From Rhynchopus sp. YZ270_cl-10 (Eukaryota > Euglenozoa > Diplonemea > Diplonemida > Diplonemidae), in NCBI GenBank assembly GCA_964035575.1, contig OZ037866.1, positions 372,001 through 436,000 of the forward strand: DNA of 64,000 nucleotides, read 5' to 3'. A program made the translations under genes and the position numbers. Below the pieces are notes generated by a model that was not told where the DNA came from, ran no database searches, and worked only from the letters and a program-made list of their open reading frames with translations. The number at the start of each line of letters is the position of its first letter. Within the stretch, counting starts at the first letter, position 1. Below, piece after piece: positions 45,006 through 55,240 of this stretch.

Positions 45006-45050
45006 CTATTCTACTGAATAGAAGGTATAATAGGGTGCACTAAATGTACC
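45006..45050 (+). repeat. 45-bp dispersed repeat, copy 1
   Basis: The segment from CTATTCTACTGAATAGAAGG to CACTAAATGTACC is identical by eye to 58742-58786. It contains the near-palindrome TTCTACTGAATAGAA. Confidence 0.8.
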
Positions 45051-45834
45051 CCAAACTTTTTTTTACTTTAGGTGGATTGTTTGTTTCTGATAGTAACGTG
45101 ACTCTTTTTTGAAGAATTAAAATCCACTGAAAATACAGTTCTACATAATACAGATGCAACCATACAGCCAGCCATAGGTGAAAGGGAGAGGATGGAAGGG
45201 GGGAAAATATGGCAGAAAAAAATTAGGGTGTAAAAATGTAAATTTTTTTCACCACAGAGTCATTTGGGCGATCTATCACCCCGAGAGATTTTTCACTAGC
45301 CCTCAGGGGCGTCTCACAAGCTCGCACAGCCGCTCTTGTGTGTCTCATGGAAACAATCATAGATCACCCGGCATTGGGGGGGGGCGTGTGGGGGGGAACA
45401 AAGCCGGGAAAACAAAAAGGTAAAAAAAATGTGTTAAGCTGAAGTACGGTTGTTGTGGTTAATTGAGTACTCAAAAAGAAACAAGCGAGCTTCTGCTTTT
45501 TTTTCAATCCGTTTTGTTTGCCCTGCAGCGCTGCCTCCAATCTTTTTAGAATTGACAACAAGTTATTTTATCAAAAAAAAAGTGCGAAAGCGGCAAAAAA
45601 AAAAAAAAAACTACAGTTTTGGGCTGGACATCAAATTGCATCTGGGGGGGGGCCCTTTTGTGGCACTTCCTCCTGAACCTCTATGAAGGTCTACCTGAGG
45701 GTAAAAGATTTTCCCCACCGTTTTTTTTTTTTCACACCTTTTTTTATATTGTTTTATTTTAATCGACAATTCCTCAAACTTTTATTTTCCCCCCTCAAAC
45801 ATTTCCCACTCGTTAAAAACCCCCTTTTTTTTCC

Positions 45835-48800
45835 TCATTTTATCCCGAATTCTTCTTGAATGTCTTCACTGCACCCCGCTGTCTTGAGGAGATCGCGCGC
45901 AATGCCCATTTCCTTTTGCTCTCTTCCTGGAGAATAGAAATGCTTTGCAAGATAGATATGACTCCTCCCTGCGAATACTGCGAGCCCCATCTTACCTGAC
46001 ATGTATCTGCTTTGTTCGAAGCACATTTCTGCCTTGGCTTTGTTCAGCTCTACCCTAAGATGATACAACCCACTCACAAACAGACTTATTGGCAACGCCG
46101 GACGACAGGACACTGCGAGCTTCGCCAACACCCCCATCGCTTTTACTACCAACCTCCTATGCAAGGCTTCTGGAAACTCTGGGCAGTGCTGCTTCCCCGC
46201 TAACAAAGAAAGCACCTCTACCGACAACGCTGTTTCGATTGCAGCATGCAACGCACACACCAGCATCATATTCGGAATAACACTCGAAAAAGTATCGCTC
46301 GTAATAATCAACAACGTTTTCAACACCTTCCCCAGCAGCACAGTAGGCAGATGCACAACCGGGGAGCTGTTATACGCATAACTCGCCAAAAGAAACACCG
46401 CAGAAACCGCTTCAGCAAAAAACGCGAGAAGAAGGTCATCATGTGGAACAAATGGAGCCTCTTCCTCCATCTCTTCATATACCTCCCTTGAAGGGAGAAG
46501 TGAATCCGCGCTTTTCAATCCACTCTTTCTTCTTGGTACTTCGACCCCATATATTCTCTGTTTTCCGCTGAAATCTGCGCAGGGTAATCCCTCATTTCTT
46601 CCATTTTGTCCAAGAATGAATGAGTTTGAAGTACAAAAAGACTTTGCGTTCAACCGTCTTTCTGCATCAAGTCTTACCGCAGCGATTGCTAGCAGAAAAT
46701 ACACCGCAGTTCCTTTGTCTCTATATAACTGTCGCGACCCTGTTGTAACCATCAACTGCAAATAACAATGTGAGAGCAAAGTGTAGGCTTCGGTTCGAAA
46801 GCATGTTGATACATTAGCACTGTAGAACAACGCACCAGAAAAGCCGCCATCCTCTCTGTACGAAGCAAATCCTGGAGGGGGTAAAGACGCACCCCATTGA
46901 GCACGACCACCACCACCCTTCCCACGAGAATACCCTGCGTAAAGGTCGTTCACGAAGCCTGCGCACTTCTCTTCAATGGAAGGGGATCGCATTCCATCTT
47001 CGATTCTCTTACGATATACGTTGGGGAAGAAGCTGCAGGTGGAGGTGTTCGCTTCGGTTACGATAGAATGGAAGATTGGGGTGACGATGTGGGTGAGGCA
47101 GGAGAGTCCTTTGAGGAGAAGGGAAGATAACAAGCAGAAGTGAGAGAGTGGACGGTCTATGTCAGGGGAGATGAGGCGAAGGCCCTTCATAGATAGGTTG
47201 GGTACGGCCTCGAAGTTAATTTCGTCGAGGTGTTTGGCTTCGAGCTGTTGTGTGAATATCTTCATGTCGATGCTGTCAAAATGAGCTTCGGTTGCAAGAT
47301 TAGCGCATGCCTTCGTCCCAACCCCAGAACTGCTATGACACAACATCGCAAAATTCTCAAAAATACTCATATCACCCCCAACAAAGCACCCCTTCGCCCC
47401 TTCAATTACCCTATTCACCTCTCCTACAATCACTCTATCAGAGAATATCTTAAAATGCCTTTCAAAATCCTGTTCGCAACAGTCGGATCCTCCAAAAGCG
47501 GTAAAATCTTGTATGGGAAGCAAGGGACTCCCATGTTTTCCAAACTCTGAGCTTTTTTTTGAGCTTACCAGACGGCTAGCTTGAGTCTCGTTAAGATGTT
47601 TTTGAAAGGTGGCGATGGAAGCAGCAAAGGGGAGTTCTTTTGCGTCGCGAGCGGAAGGGCATTTAAAGATTGGATGGAACTTCATAAAGGCGCGGAGAAG
47701 CACGACATTTGCCACCTTTCCTGCGATGATTCGCTCAAAGTTTGAATCTTGCCTTGAAAAGGGACGGCCCACGTTGGCACATCGAAACGTCTCTAGGCTT
47801 GTCTCGAATGCGTCATATGCGGTAAGACATTTGTTGATAAGGAAGTCACCCCACTCGGCACTTCCTTCCTGCACACATAACAGTGTTGTGACATAAAGCA
47901 GGATAAACGTATCGCCTAGGAAAATCTCTGTGTCTTCCTCGGCATAATCGTAGAACGGTGGGGCAGGGGTGGGTGTTGCCTTCTCTGCACGTACATTGCG
48001 CTCCTCTGAGAACCCAGAGCCTGTCTCCCGTCTCTTTTCCTTTCCTTCCTTGATGATGAAAGAGCCAACGCGACGGTTTCGTTCTGTTCGTTCTGGGGCA
48101 TCGGAAGCTGTGGTAATGTAGCTGACACTGCGGCGTCGGAAGGTACCGCTAGGAGCAGAGACAAGGCTGGTTGCCCTGGAGCTTCGCAGAGTATGCGATG
48201 AATCGCTGATGTCTGATGTACGGGACGCCCGTCTGAGCGTTTCAATTCGAGTGGCTGCCGGCACTGCAACGGAACATTTCGCCTCCCTCGCAACCCTCTG
48301 TGCTCGCCGTGGAGACGCTGTCCCGTAGTTTTCTATTGGGGGTGGGGGTGGAGGAGCGCTTTTCTTATCTCTTGCCCCCCAACGAGAAATAATTTTGCGG
48401 GTTTCGCTCGCAAGCTTTGCAGAAGCGAACCGATGTGATATCCTCTCCGACAGCCCAGGGGGTCTCATTTCACACCCCTGCATCGCGTCTGTTAGGAGCC
48501 CCCCTACCACCACCTTCTCCGCCCCACAGCAACAACACGACACCGCCCCTTCAGGCTCTTCCTCAACGCAAAAATCATTAACACTACCAAACCTGGCCCG
48601 GTATCTGTCATGACGTTGTCTCCACGATGCTTCGAACCTAGAGGTCCACAGTTTGTTTTCTTCTACCCGAACCAATACGGAGAGCGCGGTGGTCAATCCT
48701 GCTGTACGGTTGTTTGCGAGGTACAATGAAAGGGCTTGCAGTGCAATAAAATGGTTGATCAGCGCTGGGCTGGGTCTGATGGGGTTGTCTGGAGGAAGGC

Positions 48801-51800
48801 TGCTTGCTAGGTCTAACGTTTCGGTCAGTTTGATAAGCGCGCTTTGGTTATGCCCCTTAAGGAGCAACGTCTCCGCTGCTAAACCTAGGTACGGAATGGC
48901 ACGGTCCAGCTGGCATGCAGATTGGAGATGGTGGAGGACATTCCATGTGGTAGTCAAGGATGGGTCCAGGGGAGGGTACTCCAATGAAATGGTAGGCCGC
49001 CCACAGCTGCCGGAGTACGGCCGTGAGTTGGTTGCGTGCAAATCCTCCTCAAGCACGTCTGCAATGAGGGAGTGCGTCTCTCTCTTATCCTTCGCCACCA
49101 ACATCCGGTACAGCACATCCCGCATAACGTGGAGACGGAACACATACACCACATCTTTGAGCCCAGTGTTCACGACAGATGCATCGCTCGATACACTGTC
49201 ACGGAAGCGTGATCCTGGTACCCTCTCAAAAGCAGGCGCAGTGGTGTTGTCCTGCAGATTGTTATTCAATTTAATTTCAGGAATCGAACAGTGGGGCAGG
49301 GCTGTGGGTGCTGCGTTTTCTGCGCGCTTTGCTTCTCTCACCCTATTTTCTATTGCCTCCGTGAGATATTCATTTAAATAGGAAGTGCCCGTTGCAGAGA
49401 CGCGTTGAATGAACCCAAGCGCCTCTAGCTTATCCATAGTGTGGCAGGCAGCCTTGAGGGAGATATATAACTGAAGAATCACATCCATGGAGCCACGGTG
49501 GATGTCTTTTCTGACGTCATGAGGCATCTGCGCTTCTTGTATTTTTGTGATCGTTCTGCACAGCAAAAGCAACGAAAAGCACCCCCCCAGCACCGACGCC
49601 GTCTTAAGAAACATTTTTTGCTGGCTACTCAGTTTGTCAAACCGGTCCGTCACAATCTCCTCCATCCCTTCAGGAAGTCGCAACTCCTCTACATTCACTC
49701 CAGGAGAAAACCGTAGTACACCATCTGATATGATAAGAGGCGAGCTTCCCCCGGTCTCCGACTCTTCATCGTCATTTAACAATACATTTGTGTCGCACAA
49801 TGAAACTACCAGCTGTTCGGAGAACCCAGGATTTCCTCCTGCCTGTTTGTATATGGTTTCGACCACGAGAGGGTCGACCTTGCAGCTGAGTGCTGAAGCT
49901 ATCATATGTCTGATGTCACTGAAGGAGAGCGACGCGAGGTGCACCTCGATTTTGATGGAGAAGGTGTGGGCTTGGGTGTTCCATTCTGCGATGGAGTCGT
50001 AGTGGGATTCGAGGTTGGTTGTGCAGGGGATGGTCACGTTGGGGTAGACCACGCTCTCCCTTCTGTCGACGGAAGACGTATCATCATCTTTGTTTGTTGA
50101 AGACACAATCCCTACAGTCTGCATATTCCGTGCAATGTACGTCAACGCAGCCACCGATTCAGCATCCGCCCACTGCAGGTCGTCAATGATAAAGACTGTC
50201 GCGGTGGATCCCTGCCGTGCTACGATGCCCTTTGCTAGTTCGCAAGTGAGATCTATCTTCTCCTGTTCCCCCATCGTCAAAGTAGTGTCCGTTTCCTCGA
50301 ACGCAAGATCCGGAAAAATCGGATTCAAAATAGGTCGCAAAGCAACGTCCATAATATCAACCTCCTCACACAACCACTGCACGCTTTGCGAGCCAAAAAA
50401 GGTAAACAGTTTTGACAAAACGAAAAACGGGATGTTGCCGTCGATGGAACTGCACTCTGCGGTTAAGGTGACGAGGTCCAATTCTTGCGCGACTTCGACG
50501 GTCTTCGCGAGGAGGTACGTCTTGCCCATCGAGGCATCCCCTGTCACTACGATAGTCCGCATTGCTGGGTGCGAGAGGGTCACATCGTCAACACCCTGCA
50601 TTTTTACAAGGTGCTGAAGGAAGTCTGCCACTGCATCCATCTGACTGTCCCGCCCAAAGATCTGCAGCACGTCGTCGTCCACCTGCTCAGTGTTTTCGGA
50701 CTCACCACTCCCGTTAATGATGACGCTCAACCTCCTCGCCCCCGGGGTGCTGCTCAGACTGCTATTACTCTCGCCACTCTCATCTTCCGCAACCCCTAGA
50801 TCCATGTTTTCTACACCAGGCCCCTTTCGGCGCCGCATAATCGTTTTCCCTCTGTTATCTGTTTTGAACATCCCGCCGCTGGCGGTAACGTTCTTTAGTG
50901 ATGAGGAGCGGCTATCGTTCCGGTAGTTGAGCTCCCAGACTTTGGAGACGATTTTCTTTCCTTTGAATTGGAGGGAATGTGGCGGGGAGATGTAGGGGAA
51001 TTGCGATTGGGTTGCGCTGCATGTTGTGTCGTCGACGCAGATGACACTGCCGGTTTCTTTCTGCTGCGCAAGCCCGACGGAGTGCTGCATCGTGCGTGCC
51101 GCGGTGTTCACGCCATCTCCCAACACCGAATACTCCCGCCTCTCCTTCGAACCACACCACCCAGAGAAAACCTTTGACCGTGTCACGCCATATGCCGCTG
51201 TCACCCCAATATCCTCCAGGTGAATTGCGGTGTTCTTGCTGAAGGCGACGGCTCTCGTAGAGTCATCGCTGTGGGCATGTCCAGGCAGTCCGAACAGAGA
51301 GAGGAAGGTAACGCCTTTGTCGTCAAACAGCATTTTGTTGAGAATTCCTCCGCGGGCAGCAAGCTCGGCTTGGATGATGAGGGTCGCTTCTTGGAGAAGT
51401 TCGGTAGGGAATTCGATGTCTTGGCGTTTCTCGTTGAGGACGGAGACGTGCGTGAAGATGGTGCTGACGACGCGAAGTTCGCCGGTTTGCGACTGTTGCA
51501 AGGAGGTGAGGATGGGGGAGAAGAGAAAGGAATAGACATTCTGCTTAAACGACGTCTTTGCACTCCGAACCGCTTCGGTGGCCACCTTCTCTCTGAGCAA
51601 CGCATCCGATAGCTTCGCCGCAACACTCAAATTCGACTTCTTTTGCAGCTTTATCGCCCGCTTTTCATTCTTTAAAACTGGATTGGAGGAGCCCGTTTGC
51701 TTTGTGTCATTTCCTCCAAAACATATCCGATTTTCTTCTGATTTTAATTCCGGAAGCGAAAACACATAACCTGCCTTATCCACTAAGCACGAATGATTTA

Positions 51801-52614
51801 ACAACTCTGAGAGATTCACGGTATTATCTTGCGAAAGAACGTCATAAAACTCTGTGGAGACGGAGGCCTCATTGATCTTCGCAGTGTCCACAAGGTTGAC
51901 TGCATCACGCACCGCATCACCCAATAGAATCGACCGCCACGACTCGATCCCATCAGACCCTTCATCACCACCTACAAGAACCAATACATTTGACCCAATC
52001 CCCACTCCACAATGTACCCCTAACCGAAGCTCTGCAGAGCTTTCTTCTAAATACAAATAGGTGGCTCGCGTTATTTTGAGAATCTTTGTAACAGCTGATA
52101 TACAATTTCTTGCAGGAACCCCCCAAGCTGTCTCAGAGCATTTCCACCAAACAACGAGCAATGCGTCGCCTGAGAATTGAAGGACGTCGCCGTTGTGTTC
52201 TTGGATTATGCTAATGAGGAGGGAGAAGAATTCGTTCAAATGCTCTGCAATGCCGCAGGACCCATCGGAGGATTTGCGAAGCGCTTCTGTAATCTGAGTA
52301 AACCCGCAGACATCGATAAACGCTACGACACCTTCAGTCTCGAGACGGTGATGCTGTAATACCACATCCTCCTTCAACACCTTTTTTAATATCCACGGAA
52401 TATGGCATGTCAACGAGGCTTCGTCTTGACTCACTAAAAGGCGTAAAATTGATTGTCTTGTAGAAGGGTCGTGAACGTTCCTAGATGACTTACACTTTTT
52501 GACACCAATCGCAGCAGCAGACGTCGAGCTTTCTCGAGATGCGAGCAACAAAGGGGAAGAAAACACCTCTCGTGTTACCTCGGTGTTTTCGGAGGGGATC
52601 GGGGTTGGCTCCAT
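45835..52614 (-). CDS. Soluble adenylyl cyclase-like protein (ADCY10 type)
   Basis: A single uninterrupted frame of 2,259 residues, longer than mammalian soluble adenylyl cyclase (about 1,600). The first class III cyclase domain (about 95-280) has both metal-binding aspartates: D101 in FIDVCGFT and D150 in GDVLQFSGDALLVVW. The second (about 370-560) has FSGWCGSKERREYSVLGDGVN but no Asp at the first metal position, as expected for the regulatory half of this pseudo-heterodimer. An AAA/NACHT-like NTPase follows, with Walker A GDASMGKTYL (about 690) and Walker B FIIDDLQWAD (about 810). The rest is helical, probably TPR-like, with a Ser/Arg/Pro-rich insert near 1420-1530. No membrane segment is visible. 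Family enzymes make cAMP in response to bicarbonate and calcium; this is not shown by the sequence. Confidence 0.88.
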   Translation of the reverse strand: MEPTPIPSENTEVTREVFSSPLLLASRESSTSAAAIGVKKCKSSRNVHDPSTRQSILRLLVSQDEASLTCHIPWILKKVLKEDVVLQHHRLETEGVVAFIDVCGFTQITEALRKSSDGSCGIAEHLNEFFSLLISIIQEHNGDVLQFSGDALLVVWWKCSETAWGVPARNCISAVTKILKITRATYLYLEESSAELRLGVHCGVGIGSNVLVLVGGDEGSDGIESWRSILLGDAVRDAVNLVDTAKINEASVSTEFYDVLSQDNTVNLSELLNHSCLVDKAGYVFSLPELKSEENRICFGGNDTKQTGSSNPVLKNEKRAIKLQKKSNLSVAAKLSDALLREKVATEAVRSAKTSFKQNVYSFLFSPILTSLQQSQTGELRVVSTIFTHVSVLNEKRQDIEFPTELLQEATLIIQAELAARGGILNKMLFDDKGVTFLSLFGLPGHAHSDDSTRAVAFSKNTAIHLEDIGVTAAYGVTRSKVFSGWCGSKERREYSVLGDGVNTAARTMQHSVGLAQQKETGSVICVDDTTCSATQSQFPYISPPHSLQFKGKKIVSKVWELNYRNDSRSSSLKNVTASGGMFKTDNRGKTIMRRRKGPGVENMDLGVAEDESGESNSSLSSTPGARRLSVIINGSGESENTEQVDDDVLQIFGRDSQMDAVADFLQHLVKMQGVDDVTLSHPAMRTIVVTGDASMGKTYLLAKTVEVAQELDLVTLTAECSSIDGNIPFFVLSKLFTFFGSQSVQWLCEEVDIMDVALRPILNPIFPDLAFEETDTTLTMGEQEKIDLTCELAKGIVARQGSTATVFIIDDLQWADAESVAALTYIARNMQTVGIVSSTNKDDDTSSVDRRESVVYPNVTIPCTTNLESHYDSIAEWNTQAHTFSIKIEVHLASLSFSDIRHMIASALSCKVDPLVVETIYKQAGGNPGFSEQLVVSLCDTNVLLNDDEESETGGSSPLIISDGVLRFSPGVNVEELRLPEGMEEIVTDRFDKLSSQQKMFLKTASVLGGCFSLLLLCRTITKIQEAQMPHDVRKDIHRGSMDVILQLYISLKAACHTMDKLEALGFIQRVSATGTSYLNEYLTEAIENRVREAKRAENAAPTALPHCSIPEIKLNNNLQDNTTAPAFERVPGSRFRDSVSSDASVVNTGLKDVVYVFRLHVMRDVLYRMLVAKDKRETHSLIADVLEEDLHATNSRPYSGSCGRPTISLEYPPLDPSLTTTWNVLHHLQSACQLDRAIPYLGLAAETLLLKGHNQSALIKLTETLDLASSLPPDNPIRPSPALINHFIALQALSLYLANNRTAGLTTALSVLVRVEENKLWTSRFEASWRQRHDRYRARFGSVNDFCVEEEPEGAVSCCCCGAEKVVVGGLLTDAMQGCEMRPPGLSERISHRFASAKLASETRKIISRWGARDKKSAPPPPPPIENYGTASPRRAQRVAREAKCSVAVPAATRIETLRRASRTSDISDSSHTLRSSRATSLVSAPSGTFRRRSVSYITTASDAPERTERNRRVGSFIIKEGKEKRRETGSGFSEERNVRAEKATPTPAPPFYDYAEEDTEIFLGDTFILLYVTTLLCVQEGSAEWGDFLINKCLTAYDAFETSLETFRCANVGRPFSRQDSNFERIIAGKVANVVLLRAFMKFHPIFKCPSARDAKELPFAASIATFQKHLNETQASRLVSSKKSSEFGKHGSPLLPIQDFTAFGGSDCCEQDFERHFKIFSDRVIVGEVNRVIEGAKGCFVGGDMSIFENFAMLCHSSSGVGTKACANLATEAHFDSIDMKIFTQQLEAKHLDEINFEAVPNLSMKGLRLISPDIDRPLSHFCLLSSLLLKGLSCLTHIVTPIFHSIVTEANTSTCSFFPNVYRKRIEDGMRSPSIEEKCAGFVNDLYAGYSRGKGGGGRAQWGASLPPPGFASYREDGGFSGALFYSANVSTCFRTEAYTLLSHCYLQLMVTTGSRQLYRDKGTAVYFLLAIAAVRLDAERRLNAKSFCTSNSFILGQNGRNEGLPCADFSGKQRIYGVEVPRRKSGLKSADSLLPSREVYEEMEEEAPFVPHDDLLLAFFAEAVSAVFLLASYAYNSSPVVHLPTVLLGKVLKTLLIITSDTFSSVIPNMMLVCALHAAIETALSVEVLSLLAGKQHCPEFPEALHRRLVVKAMGVLAKLAVSCRPALPISLFVSGLYHLRVELNKAKAEMCFEQSRYMSGKMGLAVFAGRSHIYLAKHFYSPGREQKEMGIARDLLKTAGCSEDIQEEFGIK

Positions 52615-53759
52615 TGCAAAAAAGGTTGATATTTTATCGAATGGTCATACAAAAGGGAAAAGAGAAAAAAAGGGGGAGAAAAGAAAAGGAAAAAAAACCG
52701 CAAAACAACCTCGTTCGCGCTACATAGTTACAGATATTTCGGATTGGGTGTTGGTTTATTTTGCTGAAGGTGGGGAGGATATGGTTGGAGGAGGAGGAGG
52801 AGGAGGAGGGATGAGGGGAGAGAGAAAAATTTTGTTTGATTATAGACTACTATCACTAGATAATAGGGGAGAAAAAGTAACTCTGATAGGTAAGTAAAAG
52901 GAAAAAAGGTTTTTTTCGTTGATTGCACACTTACCCTGTTGGAGGGGTGATTGGCGACCGTATCTGAGGAACTATTTCTCCTTTAAGCTACGCTTTGTAG
53001 GTATAAAAAAATATTTGGGGGGGGGGGACTAGGAAGGTGGAGAAGACTCTTTGAAGATGCCTGGAAATATACAAAATGCAAACAAAATAAAGTGAATTTG
53101 ATAAATTGACAGACAATCTCAAGGCAGATGCAGGCACGTCTACTAAAAAAAGAGAATTTTTTTTTCGGAAGATGCATGTACCTTTTGTGCACAGACAGAA
53201 GGTTGAGGAGAGTGGGAAATGAAAGTCTGGGGGGAAAAGAGAGAAGAGAAAAAAAAAAAAAAAAAAAAGGAGGGTCCAGAGATACAAAACGAGGACCCGA
53301 TGCCACACTGTCAAAGACAAAAAAATAAAATAAAAAAAAATAAAAATGAAGTTGATCTGTGCAAACGTCTCTGCGGACGAAGGCATTGCAACTAACACAA
53401 AAGAGAGCAACATACAGCGTCTCAGCCCCAATTCACTAATTTGGATGTGATCAAAAAAACATTGTAGGGCTATTTTATTGTTCTGCCTAATCACCGGGGA
53501 AATTAAATAAAATAAGAAAAAACTTTTATTGGTATCCAATGCAGTTATTTCTCAAGATACGTTTAGTAGTACGTACTGGGGTGATATGAAATAGCAGTCT
53601 TTTTTTGGGACCAATGTATATTAAGATATTGTACACTCTTTTGGTGCTCCGGGAGGGGTCGATATTGACAGGTCGCTGACAGGTCGTTGACCGACTTCCG
53701 AAAGCACCATCTTTTTTTATTCTTTCTTTTTTGCCTTTTTTTTGCAGAATTTACTATTA
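52615..53759. other. Spacer upstream of the cyclase gene
   Basis: No gene is seen. It contains purine runs, a GGA-repeat tract at about 52785-52815, an ATTATAGACTACTA repeat at about 52839, an R3-like piece at about 53167, and long A and T runs. Confidence 0.5.
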
Positions 53760-53789
53760 GTGTAAAGGGGGGGTCGACGTATTATGTAG

Positions 53790-53821
53790 GTGCGGGTATT
53801 ATGCTAGCATAATACCCGCAC
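53790..53821. repeat. Perfect 32-bp palindrome
   Basis: The palindrome is centred on GCTAGC, with arms GTGCGGGTATTAT and ATAATACCCGCAC. It lies just inside the left terminal repeat of the outer element and shares the GTATTATG motif with it. Confidence 0.9.
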
Positions 53822-53887
53822 GCTTTTTGAGGCAATTTTAACTTTTCATTTTGAATTTTTTTAAATTTAACCTCCAATTTACCCTTA

Positions 53888-54843
53888 CAGTCCCGCCTCT
53901 AATTAGTGAATTTCTAATTTATAAATTCGACCAAATCTGAAAATATTTAATTAGCGACTTTATAAATTAGAACGTCACTAATTAAGATTTTATAAATTAC
54001 AGCTTGTCCACCCAAATCCCAGTCTGAATCTCTACAAGACTATCTGCATCTTTCTCTCCGACCATCATGTCTGTCTCCACCACGGAATGAACGGAAAAAA
54101 TGAAGAAATATGCCGAAGATGTGACCATCGTCGAGCAGGCTGTCCTCACCGCCCCGGAGATTGTCACCATCACAGACAACGCCATGGCGGATGACAGAGA
54201 AGTTGAAAGTGCCAGCCTCACCGTTCATCGGCGGACGCAGGCACTGATGACAGACCGCACGCTGATGTGATGGCGTGGTGGAATGACGCTCACCCAGGAC
54301 GCCATATTTCTGCTCCCACCATCTCCAAGTACAAAACCCACAAAAAGAGAGCGGTTCGTACTTCACCCAAGGCTCTTTTGAACCCCGAGGAGCTGAAGAG
54401 GTTTCTCAACCTTACGGGGATGACCCGCAAGTTCAACAGCCAACCGATTTGCGTCGCTTGCGAGGGGGATGGTGGTGAAGACGAGGCGGGACACGCCTCG
54501 GTGTAACCGACTCCTGGTGCCAGGTCTTTTCATCTCGTGGGCGAAATAGACCATGGAGGTGAACGGCATGCGCGTCCGCACAGCCACCACCGACCGCACC
54601 GTTTTTTACCTCCGTGTATCACTGATTACACACCTCCTTTTCCACATATTCCTCCAACAGAACCCGCACAAACCCGTCGTCACTTGTGCAGGCAAAAAAA
54701 AATTTTTCGGCTCCGCCGGGGAAAATAAATTCGATAACTTAGTATTCCCCCCCGAAAAATAAATTAATTCACGACTTTATAAATTAGAACGTCACTAATT
54801 AGGATTTTATAAAATAAAACGCTATTAATTATAGGCGGGACTG
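53888..54843. mobile_element. Nested Tc1/mariner-like element (pogo type suggested)
   Basis: The element starts CAGTCCCGCCTCTAATTAG and, read from the right end, CAGTCCCGCCTATAATTA. A TA dinucleotide flanks each end (53886-53887, 54844-54845), the target used by Tc1/mariner elements. Sub-terminal blocks with ACTTTATAAATTAGAACGTC recur near both ends. At 956 bp it is too short for a whole transposase. Short frames remain, for example 54267-54506 on the plus strand (HKKRAVRTSPKALLNPEELK), Lys/Arg-rich and possibly a transposase remnant. CAG ends recall pogo/Tigger relatives, but the family assignment is tentative. Confidence 0.7.
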
Positions 54844-55240
54844 TATGTAGGGGGGCGGAAGGGGAAGGGGCACCAAAATTAGGAATAATCGAAAGAAAAA
54901 ATACAATTTAACCTACATAGTGCTTACATAGTGCTTACATAAGCCCCGACATAGTGCTTACACAATGCTTACATAATAACAGGTTCAGATTAAAAATTTT
55001 AACGAAAATTCTCAAAAAATTTAAAATTTAGCTATCATAATACGTCGACCCCCCCTTTACACACCCGAGGTGGTTTACACTATTCAAAAAAAAAAAAATT
55101 TGTTACAGTTGACAAATCACCCCTCCTCATGGGTTTTTTGTTTCCATACTGAAACAATTTTTAAGGGGAGAGAGAAAAAAAGCACAAAAGAAACAAAACG
55201 AATTCTTTTTATGAAATTTATTTTACAAATCTCATTTATT

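Larger units (their letters stand above)
43800..45834. other. Spacer upstream of kinase gene 3
   Basis: No gene is supported. At about 43995-44145 the sequence is dense in ACTAGT and CTAGTAG motifs, with an imperfect 17-bp inverted pair (about 44049 and 44103). Further on are purine runs, the repeat 44891-45003 and a 45-bp dispersed repeat. The last 150 bases before 45835 are T-rich. Confidence 0.5.
53760..55062. mobile_element. Outer inverted-repeat DNA element with nested insertion
   Basis: The ends are a 27-bp perfect inverted repeat: GTGTAAAGGGGGGGTCGACG plus TATTATG at 53760-53786 and its inverse at 55036-55062. Without the inner element (53888-54843) it is only about 345 bp, so it is a non-autonomous (MITE-like) element. 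Its right part holds five or six repeats of a CATAGTGCTTA motif. I could not identify a clear target duplication. Confidence 0.8.

Noticed and set aside
54267-54506. Plus-strand frame of 79 codons as an independent host gene
   Set aside because: It lies wholly inside the nested inverted-repeat element and is best seen as a remnant of that element.
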